64,000 nucleotides of DNA from an uncultured Bacteroidales bacterium (GTDB taxonomy: Bacteria; Bacteroidota; Bacteroidia; Bacteroidales; UBA932): contig ONEX01000021.1 of the NCBI GenBank assembly GCA_900316955.1, positions 1 through 64,000 of the forward strand, in the 5' to 3' direction. Under the pieces are notes generated by a model that saw only the letters and a list, made by a program, of their open reading frames with translations, searched no databases and was not told the DNA's origin. Below are positions 42,501 to 50,510 of the stretch, piece by piece. Position 1 is the first letter of the stretch, and each line of letters starts with the position of its first letter. The position numbers and the translations under genes are program-made.

Positions 42501-43579
42501 GCGATCCAGAGTCGCTGCTCCTGGTCCAGGCACAGGGACGTGACCGTCTTCCGGGCAAAGGCGGAAGTCAGGAACTTGTTGCTGTTGAACTGGTTCCTGT
42601 GCATGTAAGAAACGGTGTATCCCTGGTCCGTCGTGCCGAACCACAGATTGTGCTCGCTGTCCCGGAAGATGGTGCGGATTTCCGTGTCGGGCAGTTCGAA
42701 GGGGAAACCGGCATCGTCCTGGAACTGGACACGCTCCGTCGTCCGGTAATAGTGGAACATGCCCTTGCCGATGACATTCAGCAGCATGGAACGGTCGTCG
42801 ACGTTGTAGATGATGTCGACGTCTCCCTGCATCAGCCGGGATTCGTTGCGGATGGCTTCAGGCAGTTCCTTCCAGGTACGTGTCCGGGTGTCGAAGATGC
42901 TCATCCGGCCCATGCCGGACATCCAGAGCTCTCCGTTTCCCGCGTCGCACAAGTGATAGACGATGTGGGAAGTAGGATAGGAGGCGGTGAGGGAGAAATC
43001 TTCGGTATTGTAGCAGTTGAGGACCGTTCCGCCGTTGGCGGTTACCCACAGGAAGTTTCCTTCCTGGACGGCATATGGATGGCTGAAGGCGTTGAAGTCG
43101 CGGACGACCGGCCGGAAACGGTCCTCGTCCGCGTCGTATTGGAACAGCGTGGCGGAGTTGCTCATCAGGAGCTTCCCGTCCCGGGTCTCCCAAAAGTGGT
43201 TGGCGATCGGCCGGCCTGGGGCGGGCACATATCGGAACTGCCCTTCGGACGTCAGGCGGGCGACCCCGCTGTTCGTCGCAGCCCAGATCGTCCCTGTCGA
43301 ACTACGAAAGACGTCGTTCACCTGGTTGTCTGGGAGGCCCAGCGTATCGTCCGCACTGAAGTATTGGTGATATTCGTGGACGCTGAACCGGTTGAGTCCG
43401 CGGGAGGTGGCGATCCAGATATGGCCGTCTGCGTCCTCGGCGAAGGCGTTCACCCGCTGGTTGGAGAGCCGGTCGGCCACGACGATGGCCCCTGATGGCT
43501 CGGAGACGGGCGGTGCGCTGCGCCGGCAGCCCAGGAGGGCGGCCAGGAGGATCAAACCGGTCAGGAACTTGTATTTCAT
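39524..43579 (-). CDS. hybrid two-component system regulator (HTCS)
   Basis: The 1351-residue protein has an N-terminal signal with lipobox-like LLGC (Cys18). About 14 Reg_prop-type propeller repeats (GHIWIATSRGLNRF, GNIWVSTMNGLGKF) and a Y_Y_Y domain (LPAGHYRFRVRITNN) form the periplasmic sensor up to about residue 765. One membrane helix follows (WWAILLFILAGFVVLAAIY). Then come a HisKA domain (VAHEFRTPL, His839), HATPase (NLLSNAMKFTP, DTGRGIPEG), a receiver (DLVISDVVMPGMSG, phospho-acceptor Asp1153; Lys in VTKPF), and a C-terminal AraC-type HTH (YNMSEIAYMTGFNTLSHFS). It senses an oligosaccharide and activates the flanking locus. A TATCTTTA -7 (43604-43611) is upstream. Confidence 0.96.
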   Translation of the reverse strand: MKYKFLTGLILLAALLGCRRSAPPVSEPSGAIVVADRLSNQRVNAFAEDADGHIWIATSRGLNRFSVHEYHQYFSADDTLGLPDNQVNDVFRSSTGTIWAATNSGVARLTSEGQFRYVPAPGRPIANHFWETRDGKLLMSNSATLFQYDADEDRFRPVVRDFNAFSHPYAVQEGNFLWVTANGGTVLNCYNTEDFSLTASYPTSHIVYHLCDAGNGELWMSGMGRMSIFDTRTRTWKELPEAIRNESRLMQGDVDIIYNVDDRSMLLNVIGKGMFHYYRTTERVQFQDDAGFPFELPDTEIRTIFRDSEHNLWFGTTDQGYTVSYMHRNQFNSNKFLTSAFARKTVTSLCLDQEQRLWIATLRDGLWLYDLRRKDLRSVDISSLIPNTSVGYNRCSKVFCDSGGDLWLFFQEKYWVVRCRYEGGRFQVLDNLFVPNVNAITEDGQGRIWIGGMSANLTRYDKATRESAYITVWNDSETPYVTDLETTVESGIVVAGLNRMLVSVNPFTDEVTELEMSDEEKAACARHSALRATCLLKDSAGEFWTGTTANGLLRHSKRGAVTAPVDGVPCLDICSIEEDRQGNIWVSTMNGLGKFDRTVGRFVNYFKEDGIGGDQFSERASCVLPDGTLVFGGTHGLTWFNPLDVPQKRSVPLVFEDLKIHNVLVEPGKGAAIERELRDNPDIVIRDDQNAFSISFAALDFSGLERTHYYYMMDGFDRDWVDAGNDHDAYYANLPAGHYRFRVRITNNNQSIVETEKALNVKVLPPWYGSWWAILLFILAGFVVLAAIYQLTRRIRRVRKEAARRIHEARRERERVEKEKEQEKRLAKIQMNYFSNVAHEFRTPLTMIAGPVSQLAESDGVKGQDRQLVGIIQRNATWMLSLVNQLLDFNRIGDKKLQLRAAQGDIVAPLRGIADLFRFNAGAKGIEFQTHGLEDSFPMWADVDKVQKIVMNLLSNAMKFTPTGGRVTLSFDVVPRDEAAAAFPLTKADTDTQYALITVADTGRGIPEGELEKIFERFYQANNQGDTHGSGIGLFYARVLAGLHHGYIKAANREEGGAIFSLALPVSESSYTEDERTEIKPVYDIPAPVADEASAPATDEADRQRIAVVDDDIDIANYVKVLLSPYYNVSVYFDGASALKGMEDEIPDLVISDVVMPGMSGYELCKAVKADLQLSHIPVVLVTAKVAVENQVQGLREGADAYVTKPFQPAYLLALVKSLLDNRAKLHKQLGSITTTEDIEPEALSPRDAAFMKELYELMEKELANVDLDITRITEMMKISRTKFYYKVKGLTGENPSVFFKRYKLNRAADLLKEGKYNMSEIAYMTGFNTLSHFSTSFKKQFGVPPSEYGG

Positions 43580-43603
43580 AGGTGTTTTGTCGGTTATTAC
43601 CCG

Positions 43604-43611
43604 TAAAGATA
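43604..43611 (-). promoter_or_regulatory. -7 element of the HTCS gene
   Basis: TATCTTTA on the minus strand, one mismatch to TAnnTTTG, 24 bases before the HTCS ATG. It adjoins the TTTGAACA repeat, so binding there could control the HTCS itself. Confidence 0.5.
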
Positions 43612-43617
43612 GTCATT

Positions 43618-43645
43618 TTTGAACAAATAGAAAGAAGTTTGAACA
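43618..43645 (+). promoter_or_regulatory. tandem TTTGAACA repeat between HTCS and esterase genes
   Basis: TTTGAACA at 43618-43625 and 43638-43645, 20 bases apart; each copy extends to TTTGAACAAAT. It is in the divergent region of the regulator and the esterase-SusCD operon. A weak -7-like TACGGATA follows at 43663-43670. Confidence 0.65.
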
Positions 43646-43746
43646 AATGCGCGGGTAAGAAGTACGGATACGAAAACTATTGAAAAGCACAAAAAAGGAT
43701 TGTGAAGGTTATTGCTGAACTTTGCATTGGAAGAAAACCGTTTGTT

Positions 43747-45204
43747 ATGACACTGAAACCCAACCTCGCCCTTTTGCTCGCTGCGACGCTCGTCGTCTCC
43801 TGCGGACAGCCGTCCCGGAGGAATGTTGTCGAACGGGTCGGCAGCCTGGAGACTTCTGCCAGGCAGACGACCGTCAAGACGGTGTCCGGTCCCGTGGCCG
43901 GCTATGTCGACGACGGGGTGTTCATCTACAAGGGTATTCCTTACGCCAAGGCGGAGCGTTTCGCGCCGGCCGTCGATCCCGACCCGTGGACGGACGTCCG
44001 TCCCAGCCGGGCGTTCGGCCCCACGGCTCCGGCGCCCGCCCGTTCCGGCTGGTGGTCCGACGACCAGGCCTTCACGATGCACTGGGATGACGGTTTCCAC
44101 GATGAGGACTGCCTCCGGGTCAATGTATGGACCGGTGGCATCAATGACGGGAAGAAGCGCCCCGTAATGGTTTGGTTGCACGGGGGCGGCTTTCGTGAAG
44201 GCTCTGGCCAGGAACTCATCTGCTACGACGGCACGAACCTGGCCCGCGACCACGGCGTGGTGGTGGTTACGCTGAACCATCGGCTCAATGTCCTCGGTTT
44301 CCTGGACCTTTCCGCGTTCGGCGCCAAGTATGCGCACAGCGGCAACCTCGGGATGATGGACATCGTCAAGGCGCTGGAGTGGGTCCGCGACAACATCGCG
44401 AACTTCGGCGGCGATCCCGCGAACGTGACCATCTTCGGCCAGAGCGGCGGCGGCGGCAAGGTGTCCACCCTGATGGCGATGCCTTCCGCGAAGGGCCTGT
44501 TCTCCAAGGCCATCGTCGAGAGCGGCTCCATCACCAACCTCCTTTCTCCCAAGTATTCCCGCCGGATCGGCGCGGCCACGGTCGCGAACCTGGGCCTGAC
44601 CCCTTCCCGGATCGATGACATCGCCACCGTCCCGTACGACCGGTTGCTAGCAGCCTACGACGCTGCGATGAAGACGGTCGCAGAGGAGGCCCGCGAGGAC
44701 GGCGCCTTCCCGGCCAATTTCCTGGACGCCATCCTGTTCGGCCAGGTGCCCGTGGTCGACGGGGAAATCATCCCCGCCCAGCCCGCTGCGGCCGAGGCGC
44801 TGGCCCTGTCCAAGGACGTTCCGGTCATCATCGGCACGGTCTTCAACGAGTTCACCCGGGACCAGGAAGATCCCATTTTCAAGCCCCTGGCGCTCAAGCA
44901 GGCGCAGGATCGCGCGTCCGCGGGTTGCGCGCCCGTGTATATGTATCAGTTCACGTGGGAGTCGCCCGTGCTGGACGGTGCCCTGGGCAGCACCCACTGC
45001 CTGGAGATTCCCTTCGTCTTCGACAACGTCCTCTTGCATCGCACTTTCACGGGTGGGGGAGACGACGCCGTCGAGCTCGGCCACCGCGTGAGCCGCGCCT
45101 GGACGAACTTCGCGAAGACGGGCGTTCCGTCCGCCGAAGGGCTCCCGGAGTGGGAAGCTTATCCCAAGACATTGATTATCAATATAAAATCCGAACTTAA
45201 ATAA
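43747..45204 (+). CDS. type-B carboxylesterase lipoprotein
   Basis: The 485-residue protein has lipobox TLVVSC. Family phrases occur in order: VFIYKGIPYAKAERFAP, EDCLRVNVWT, VMVWLHGGGFREGSG (oxyanion hole), and FGQSGGGGK with nucleophile Ser233. NEFTR carries the likely acidic residue and STHCLEIPFVF the catalytic His. The segment between the acid and the His is short for the family. It probably removes small acyl groups from sugars outside the cytoplasm. The ATG at 43747 gives a proper signal peptide; an upstream ATG at 43702 does not. The stop TAA overlaps the next ATG (TAATG). Confidence 0.88.
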   Translation: MTLKPNLALLLAATLVVSCGQPSRRNVVERVGSLETSARQTTVKTVSGPVAGYVDDGVFIYKGIPYAKAERFAPAVDPDPWTDVRPSRAFGPTAPAPARSGWWSDDQAFTMHWDDGFHDEDCLRVNVWTGGINDGKKRPVMVWLHGGGFREGSGQELICYDGTNLARDHGVVVVTLNHRLNVLGFLDLSAFGAKYAHSGNLGMMDIVKALEWVRDNIANFGGDPANVTIFGQSGGGGKVSTLMAMPSAKGLFSKAIVESGSITNLLSPKYSRRIGAATVANLGLTPSRIDDIATVPYDRLLAAYDAAMKTVAEEAREDGAFPANFLDAILFGQVPVVDGEIIPAQPAAAEALALSKDVPVIIGTVFNEFTRDQEDPIFKPLALKQAQDRASAGCAPVYMYQFTWESPVLDGALGSTHCLEIPFVFDNVLLHRTFTGGGDDAVELGHRVSRAWTNFAKTGVPSAEGLPEWEAYPKTLIINIKSELK

Positions 45205-46013
45205 TGAATAGACGGATCATTCTGTTTGTGGCTGCGATAGGAATGGTTTCCTGCGGCACCAGCCAGACCAAGGACAACGATCCTTGGGGCAATCTCGATC
45301 CCGGAAGCGTCAAGGCATCCTCGTCCACGAAGGACCTGAAGATGCACAGCAATGCCATGGGCCGCGACATGACCTATTCCGTCTGGCTTCCGGCCGGATA
45401 CGACGAGAAGAGTACCTACCCTTTCCTGTACCTGCTGCATGGGTATGAGGACAACAACCAGAACGCCACCCATAACCGCTGCTGGCTGGACAAGGGGAAC
45501 GCCGCCTACCTCGCCGACCAGTACCAGAAGAGCGGGGGAGTCCCCATGGTGATCATCATGCCCAACGGCCTGGACAAGTTCTATATCTGGGAAGGCTATG
45601 AGGATTATTTCGAGAAAGAGCTCATGGCCCAGGTCGAGGCCGATTTCCACTGCAACGGCAAGCGGGCTATCGCCGGCCTGTCCATGGGCGGCTTCGGCAC
45701 GCTGTGGCATGCCACCAAGTTTCCGCAGAAGTTCACGTACGCCTACGCGATGAGTCCGGCCGCCTCCATGATGGGTATGGATCCGAAGAACAATATCTCC
45801 GCCGCGGCCGACAAGTCAGTCTTCCCGGCGTTCACCATCGAGGTGGGCACGTCGGACTTCACGGTCAACAATGCCGATTCCAAGAAACTCTATGACCATA
45901 TGGTCAAGAACGGCATCACCTGCGACTGGGTCGAGCGGGACGGCACCCATGACTGGGCGTTCTGGAAGGGTTGCCTGCCCAAGGCGCTCCAGCAAGTCGG
46001 AAAATCATTCTAA
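45204..46013 (+). CDS. esterase lipoprotein, alpha/beta-hydrolase (esterase D-like)
   Basis: The 269-residue protein has lipobox GMVSC. The body matches the esterase D/CE1-like fold: [52 protein letters not shown] with nucleophile Ser160, and the C-terminal RDGTHDWAFW with the likely catalytic His. It lacks the N-terminal Ig-like domain of the CE1 genes downstream. It is the second gene of the esterase-SusCD operon and probably removes acetyl or feruloyl groups. Confidence 0.85.
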   Translation: MNRRIILFVAAIGMVSCGTSQTKDNDPWGNLDPGSVKASSSTKDLKMHSNAMGRDMTYSVWLPAGYDEKSTYPFLYLLHGYEDNNQNATHNRCWLDKGNAAYLADQYQKSGGVPMVIIMPNGLDKFYIWEGYEDYFEKELMAQVEADFHCNGKRAIAGLSMGGFGTLWHATKFPQKFTYAYAMSPAASMMGMDPKNNISAAADKSVFPAFTIEVGTSDFTVNNADSKKLYDHMVKNGITCDWVERDGTHDWAFWKGCLPKALQQVGKSF

Positions 46014-46047
46014 ACAAACCAAATAAACCATTTTAAACACAAAACCC

Positions 46048-47226
46048 ATGAAACGTATCCTTTCCTCCATCGCGCTCTGCCTGGCCATCGCCGGCACGAT
46101 GAACGCGCAGGAACTGGCCAACTTCAACTTCGGAGGCCGCCAGCGTCCCGTGATCTCCCCGGAGATCCAGAACGACAGCGTCACCTTCCGCCTGAAGGCC
46201 GACTACGCCACCGTTGTGAAGCTCAGCGGCTCCTGGATGCCGAACCCCTACGGCGGCACCATCGACATGTTCCGCGGCCCCGGCAACGTCTGGGAAGTGA
46301 AGATTCCGCTCCCGGAGCCGGAGATCTACACCTACAACTTTGTCGTGGACGGCGTGGCGGTGAACGACCCGCAGAACGTGTACGTCCAGCGTGACGGCAC
46401 CCGCTTCCTCCCGATGCTCATCGTCCCTGGCAAGCGCACCGAAAACTACAACGAGGCCACCCAGCACGGCACCGTGAGCCATCCCTGGTATCACAGCAAC
46501 GTACTCGGCATGGACCGCCGTCTGACGGTGTACACCCCGTACGGCTACGAGAACAACCCTAAAAAGAAGTATCCGGTCCTCTACCTCCTGCACGGCGCCG
46601 GTGGTGACGAGGAAGCCTGGACCTCCATGGGCCGTACCGCCCAGATCCTGGACAACCTCATCGAGAAGGGCCTGGCCGAGCCGATGATCGTCGTCATGCC
46701 GAACGGCAACGCCAACCAGGCGGCCGCCCGCACCCTCGGCATCCCCGAGAAGCAGATGCAGATGCGCTGGGACCGCGAGGCCCTCGCCCAGATGCCCGAA
46801 GCCGAGCGTAACAAGCTCATGAACGGCTATGTGATCAGCCTCTGCGAGGAGATCGTCCCGTTCATCGAGAAGAACTTCCGCGCCATCGCGAAGCCGGCTT
46901 CCCGCGCGATCGCCGGTCTGTCCATGGGCGGCGGCCACACCATCACCGCCTCCAACCTCTATCCGGAGATGTTCGACTACATCTGCCCCCTGTCCGCCGC
47001 CGGTTCCGCCACGCCTGAGCAGGTCGCGACCCTCAAGAAGGCCGGCGTGAAGCTCTACTTCCTCGCCTGCGGCAACACCGACTTCCTCTTCGAAGGCTCC
47101 AAGACCCTGGACAAGACCCTCACCGAGCAGGGCCTCGACCACGAGTTCTTCGTCTCCGAGGGCGGTCACGTCTGGGCCAACTGGCGCCTGTACCTGAACA
47201 CCTTCGCCCAGAAGCTCTTCAAGTAG
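46048..47226 (+). CDS. CE1-type esterase with N-terminal Ig-like (CBM48/E-set) domain, copy 1
   Basis: The 392-residue exported protein has a signal peptide ending TMNAQ. The N-terminal Ig-like domain covers about residues 25-125 (VTFRLKADYATVVKLSGSW, EIYTYNFVVDGVAVNDPQN). The hydrolase follows: [43 protein letters not shown] with nucleophile Ser292, and SEGGHVWANWRLYL with catalytic His. CE1 includes feruloyl and acetylxylan esterases. It is closely similar to the gene at 62158-63309 and lies immediately upstream of SusC. Confidence 0.9.
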   Translation: MKRILSSIALCLAIAGTMNAQELANFNFGGRQRPVISPEIQNDSVTFRLKADYATVVKLSGSWMPNPYGGTIDMFRGPGNVWEVKIPLPEPEIYTYNFVVDGVAVNDPQNVYVQRDGTRFLPMLIVPGKRTENYNEATQHGTVSHPWYHSNVLGMDRRLTVYTPYGYENNPKKKYPVLYLLHGAGGDEEAWTSMGRTAQILDNLIEKGLAEPMIVVMPNGNANQAAARTLGIPEKQMQMRWDREALAQMPEAERNKLMNGYVISLCEEIVPFIEKNFRAIAKPASRAIAGLSMGGGHTITASNLYPEMFDYICPLSAAGSATPEQVATLKKAGVKLYFLACGNTDFLFEGSKTLDKTLTEQGLDHEFFVSEGGHVWANWRLYLNTFAQKLFK

Positions 47227-47252
47227 CAACTACCAACCAAACATTAACCAAT

Positions 47253-50200
47253 ATGAGAAAAACCCAAATGCTCAAGCGAGCGATGTCCGTGTTGCTGGGA
47301 CTTGTCCTCGGCGCCTCGGCATTGCTGGCTCAGAACATCACGGTGACCGGAACGGTCACGGATGTGCAAAACGAGCCCCTTGTAGGTGCTTCCGTTCTCC
47401 AGGCGGGGACCACCAACGGTACCATGACCGATGTGGACGGCAATTTCACCCTGACTGTCCCGAAAGGGGCGGAACTGGAATTCTCCTCCATCGGCTTCAC
47501 GACGCTCAAACTGAAAGCGGAGCCCAAAATGACCGTGAAGCTCCCCGAGGATGTCGAGATGCTGAATGAGACGGTCGTCGTCGGTTACGGCGTCCAGAAA
47601 CGGGAATCCCTGACGAGTTCCATCTCCCAGATCCGCTCGGAAGATATCGGCATGACCAAGAGCCCGGACGCCGTCACGGCCCTCCAGGGCAAGGTCCCCG
47701 GTCTGATGATCACCCAGAATACCGGTAAGCCCGGTGACTTCGCCAACAGCATCAGCATCCGTGGCTACGGCACCCCGATGGTCGTCGTGGACGGTGTCGT
47801 CCGCAGCTCCACCAAAGTGACCCGTCAGCCTTTCTGGAGCGGTATGGAGGCTTGGGGAATGAGCGAGAGCGATATTTCCTACTCCAACGACCTTTCCGTG
47901 CTGAATGAAATCAACCCCGATGACATCGAGAGTATTTCCGTGTTGAAGGATGCTTCCGCGACCATCTACGGTCTCGGCGCTGAGAACGGTGTGATTCTCA
48001 TCACCACCAAGAAGGGCCAGATCAAGAAGCCTACGGTGAACGTTTCCGCGATGATGAATCTCTCCCAGCCAGTCGTCCCCCGCAATGTGGAGAGTTGGAC
48101 TTCCTTCATGAAGTGGGAGAACGCGATGTCCGATGTCGCCAAGATGTCGCACCGTTTCTCTGACGACGTGATCGCCGCCTATGAGAGCGGCGACCCCAAC
48201 TACATCTACACCGACTGGTACGACGCCGTTTACAAGAAGGTGGCCGTGAACCAGCAGTACAACATCTCGCTCACCGGCGGCAACGAGACCGTGGACTACT
48301 ACATCGGCGGAAACTTCACCGATGACAATTCCATCCTCAAATCCAGCAACTACGGCTACAATCGTTACAGTTTCAACGCCAACGTGGGCATCCGGCTTAC
48401 CAAGGACCTGTCGGCCCGGTATACGACGACTTTCCGTCAGTCCACCAACCTGAACCCCGGTTCCTTCGACGTGGACTGGAACCTTTTCTACTATGTCTAT
48501 TCCTCCAATCCGATGGTCGGCATTACCACCAAGGATAACCCGGCCCACTATACGGCCGTGGAGGAAATGATGAACCCCGTCGCTCTCCTGGACGGCGAGA
48601 CGGCCGGTTATTACAAGATGGACAACAAGTCCTTCAACAACAACCTGGAACTGGTCTATGAGGCACCCTTCCTCAAGGGTCTTCGCTTTTCCGCCAACGG
48701 CGCATTCGACTTTGACCGCAATAAGTCCCGGATGCTCATCAAGATGTATCCTCTCTACAACTACGAATCCGATGAAGTGGAGGGATGGTTCCGTGAAGAG
48801 ACTCAGTACGCGGAAAACTGGTCCGACAGACGTCGTCTGTATGGTCGTGTGCAGGCTTTGTACGACAATCATTTCGGCAAGCACAACGTGACGGCGATGC
48901 TGGGTGCCGAACTCACCGACTTCCTGTCCTCTTCCATCGGCGCCGACCGTTTCTATGGCACGGACAAGGATAATTGGCTGTACACGCACGACACCATCAA
49001 TTCCGGTCTCAAGTCCCGTTCCTCCAACAAGGGAACGCGTTCCAACGAGCGCACGGCCGGTTATATCGGTCGAATCAACTACAACTATGCCGGCAAGTAC
49101 CTGGTTGAGGTGATGGGGCGTTACGACGGCAGCTACTGGTATAAGAGAGGCAAGCGCTGGGCGTTCTTCCCGTCCTACTCCCTGGGCTGGCGTGTTTCCG
49201 AGGAGAAGTTCTTCAAGAATATCCTTCCGATGGTGAACAACCTCAAGTTCCGTTGGTCCGACGGTTTCACCGGCTCCAACCAGGGCAGCCCCTATGATTA
49301 TGTGACCGGTTACACGACGAGCGGTTCCTGGGTGTTCACGGACGGAAAGACCACTACGGGTTATGCCAACAACACGGTGGAGAGCACCATCCTCACCTGG
49401 GCCAAGGTCCGCATGATGGACTTCGGCGTGGACTGGGAACTGTGGCAGGGCAAGTTCGGAGGTACTTTCGACTGGTACAGCCGCAAGGTGATCGGCACCG
49501 CCGCCACCCGTACGGTGGACATTCCGGATTTCTACGCCGTTGCCATCCCGCGTGAGAACCTGAACAAGTCCGAGAACCAGGGTCTGGAACTGACCCTTTA
49601 CCACCGAAACACCATCGGCGCTTTCAATTACCGCGTCCAGGGCAACGTGAGCTTCACCCGCTCCCGCCAGACCTATATCGAAAGCCAGTCCACCGTGAAG
49701 TACTCTTCCTCCATGGACTACTGGCGCAACTACCAGCTGAACCGTTGGAGCGGCTACTTTGGCGGTTCCCGGTATGAGTGGGCCGGCGGACAGTTCACTT
49801 CCCTCGCCGATGCCGCGGCAAGCCAGGTCCTCTATGATTCTTCCTCCAGTGGCGCCGGCAACCGGGCCATCGTGCCGGGTATGTACAAGCTTGTGGACCG
49901 CAACGGAAACGGCTACATCGACGGCAACGACGTCTTCTACACCTGGGGCAACGGTTCCACGCCCCTGCAGTTCGGCCTCATGCTCAGCGGCGGCTGGAAG
50001 AACCTGGACTTCAGTATGATGTTCAACGGCGCCGCCCTGCGTTACAAAGGCTACATGATGGCCGGTTATTCCAGCTTCGGTAAGCTGAACTACCTGCCGT
50101 CCCAGTATACGGATTCCTATCACGTGACCAACTACGGCGACGATCCTTGGGATCCCGAGACGCAGTGGACTCCCGGTTATTGGCCCGCCCTGGTCCGTGT

Positions 50201-50498
50201 CTCCCAGTCCGGCCAGAGCCACAATGCCACATATACCAGCCATCAGCCGTACAACTACATCAATGCGGCGTTCCTGCGTCTGAAGACGCTGGAAGTCGGC
50301 TATCGCTTCGCTCCCATGTTCCTGCAGAAGGCCGGTATCAAGAGCGCCCGTGTGTTCTTCAATGGCGGCAACCTGTTCACCATCTGCAACCCGCTGCTCA
50401 AATACGTTGACCCTGAGACGCAGGATAACTCCAGCACCGCCGGCGGTTACTACCAGATCAACCGGACGTACAACTTCGGTTTCAACCTCACCTTCTAA
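47253..50498 (+). CDS. SusC/RagA-family TonB-linked outer membrane transporter, second locus
   Basis: The 1081-residue protein has a signal peptide ending ALLAQ. A carboxypeptidase-regulatory-like domain follows (VTGTVTDVQNEPLVGASVLQ), then the plug (ETVVVGYGVQKRESLTSSIS) and the barrel, ending NFGFNLTF. Only 26 bases separate it from the CE1 gene and no promoter is seen in between, so it belongs to the operon beginning at 43747. It imports the oligosaccharides made by surface enzymes of this locus. Confidence 0.95.
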   Translation: MRKTQMLKRAMSVLLGLVLGASALLAQNITVTGTVTDVQNEPLVGASVLQAGTTNGTMTDVDGNFTLTVPKGAELEFSSIGFTTLKLKAEPKMTVKLPEDVEMLNETVVVGYGVQKRESLTSSISQIRSEDIGMTKSPDAVTALQGKVPGLMITQNTGKPGDFANSISIRGYGTPMVVVDGVVRSSTKVTRQPFWSGMEAWGMSESDISYSNDLSVLNEINPDDIESISVLKDASATIYGLGAENGVILITTKKGQIKKPTVNVSAMMNLSQPVVPRNVESWTSFMKWENAMSDVAKMSHRFSDDVIAAYESGDPNYIYTDWYDAVYKKVAVNQQYNISLTGGNETVDYYIGGNFTDDNSILKSSNYGYNRYSFNANVGIRLTKDLSARYTTTFRQSTNLNPGSFDVDWNLFYYVYSSNPMVGITTKDNPAHYTAVEEMMNPVALLDGETAGYYKMDNKSFNNNLELVYEAPFLKGLRFSANGAFDFDRNKSRMLIKMYPLYNYESDEVEGWFREETQYAENWSDRRRLYGRVQALYDNHFGKHNVTAMLGAELTDFLSSSIGADRFYGTDKDNWLYTHDTINSGLKSRSSNKGTRSNERTAGYIGRINYNYAGKYLVEVMGRYDGSYWYKRGKRWAFFPSYSLGWRVSEEKFFKNILPMVNNLKFRWSDGFTGSNQGSPYDYVTGYTTSGSWVFTDGKTTTGYANNTVESTILTWAKVRMMDFGVDWELWQGKFGGTFDWYSRKVIGTAATRTVDIPDFYAVAIPRENLNKSENQGLELTLYHRNTIGAFNYRVQGNVSFTRSRQTYIESQSTVKYSSSMDYWRNYQLNRWSGYFGGSRYEWAGGQFTSLADAAASQVLYDSSSSGAGNRAIVPGMYKLVDRNGNGYIDGNDVFYTWGNGSTPLQFGLMLSGGWKNLDFSMMFNGAALRYKGYMMAGYSSFGKLNYLPSQYTDSYHVTNYGDDPWDPETQWTPGYWPALVRVSQSGQSHNATYTSHQPYNYINAAFLRLKTLEVGYRFAPMFLQKAGIKSARVFFNGGNLFTICNPLLKYVDPETQDNSSTAGGYYQINRTYNFGFNLTF

Positions 50499-50510
50499 TC
50501 TTGCCACGTC

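Noticed and set aside
39581..43495. 1300-codon plus-strand frame opposite the HTCS gene
   Set aside because: Low-complexity composition and complete overlap with a well-supported HTCS gene.
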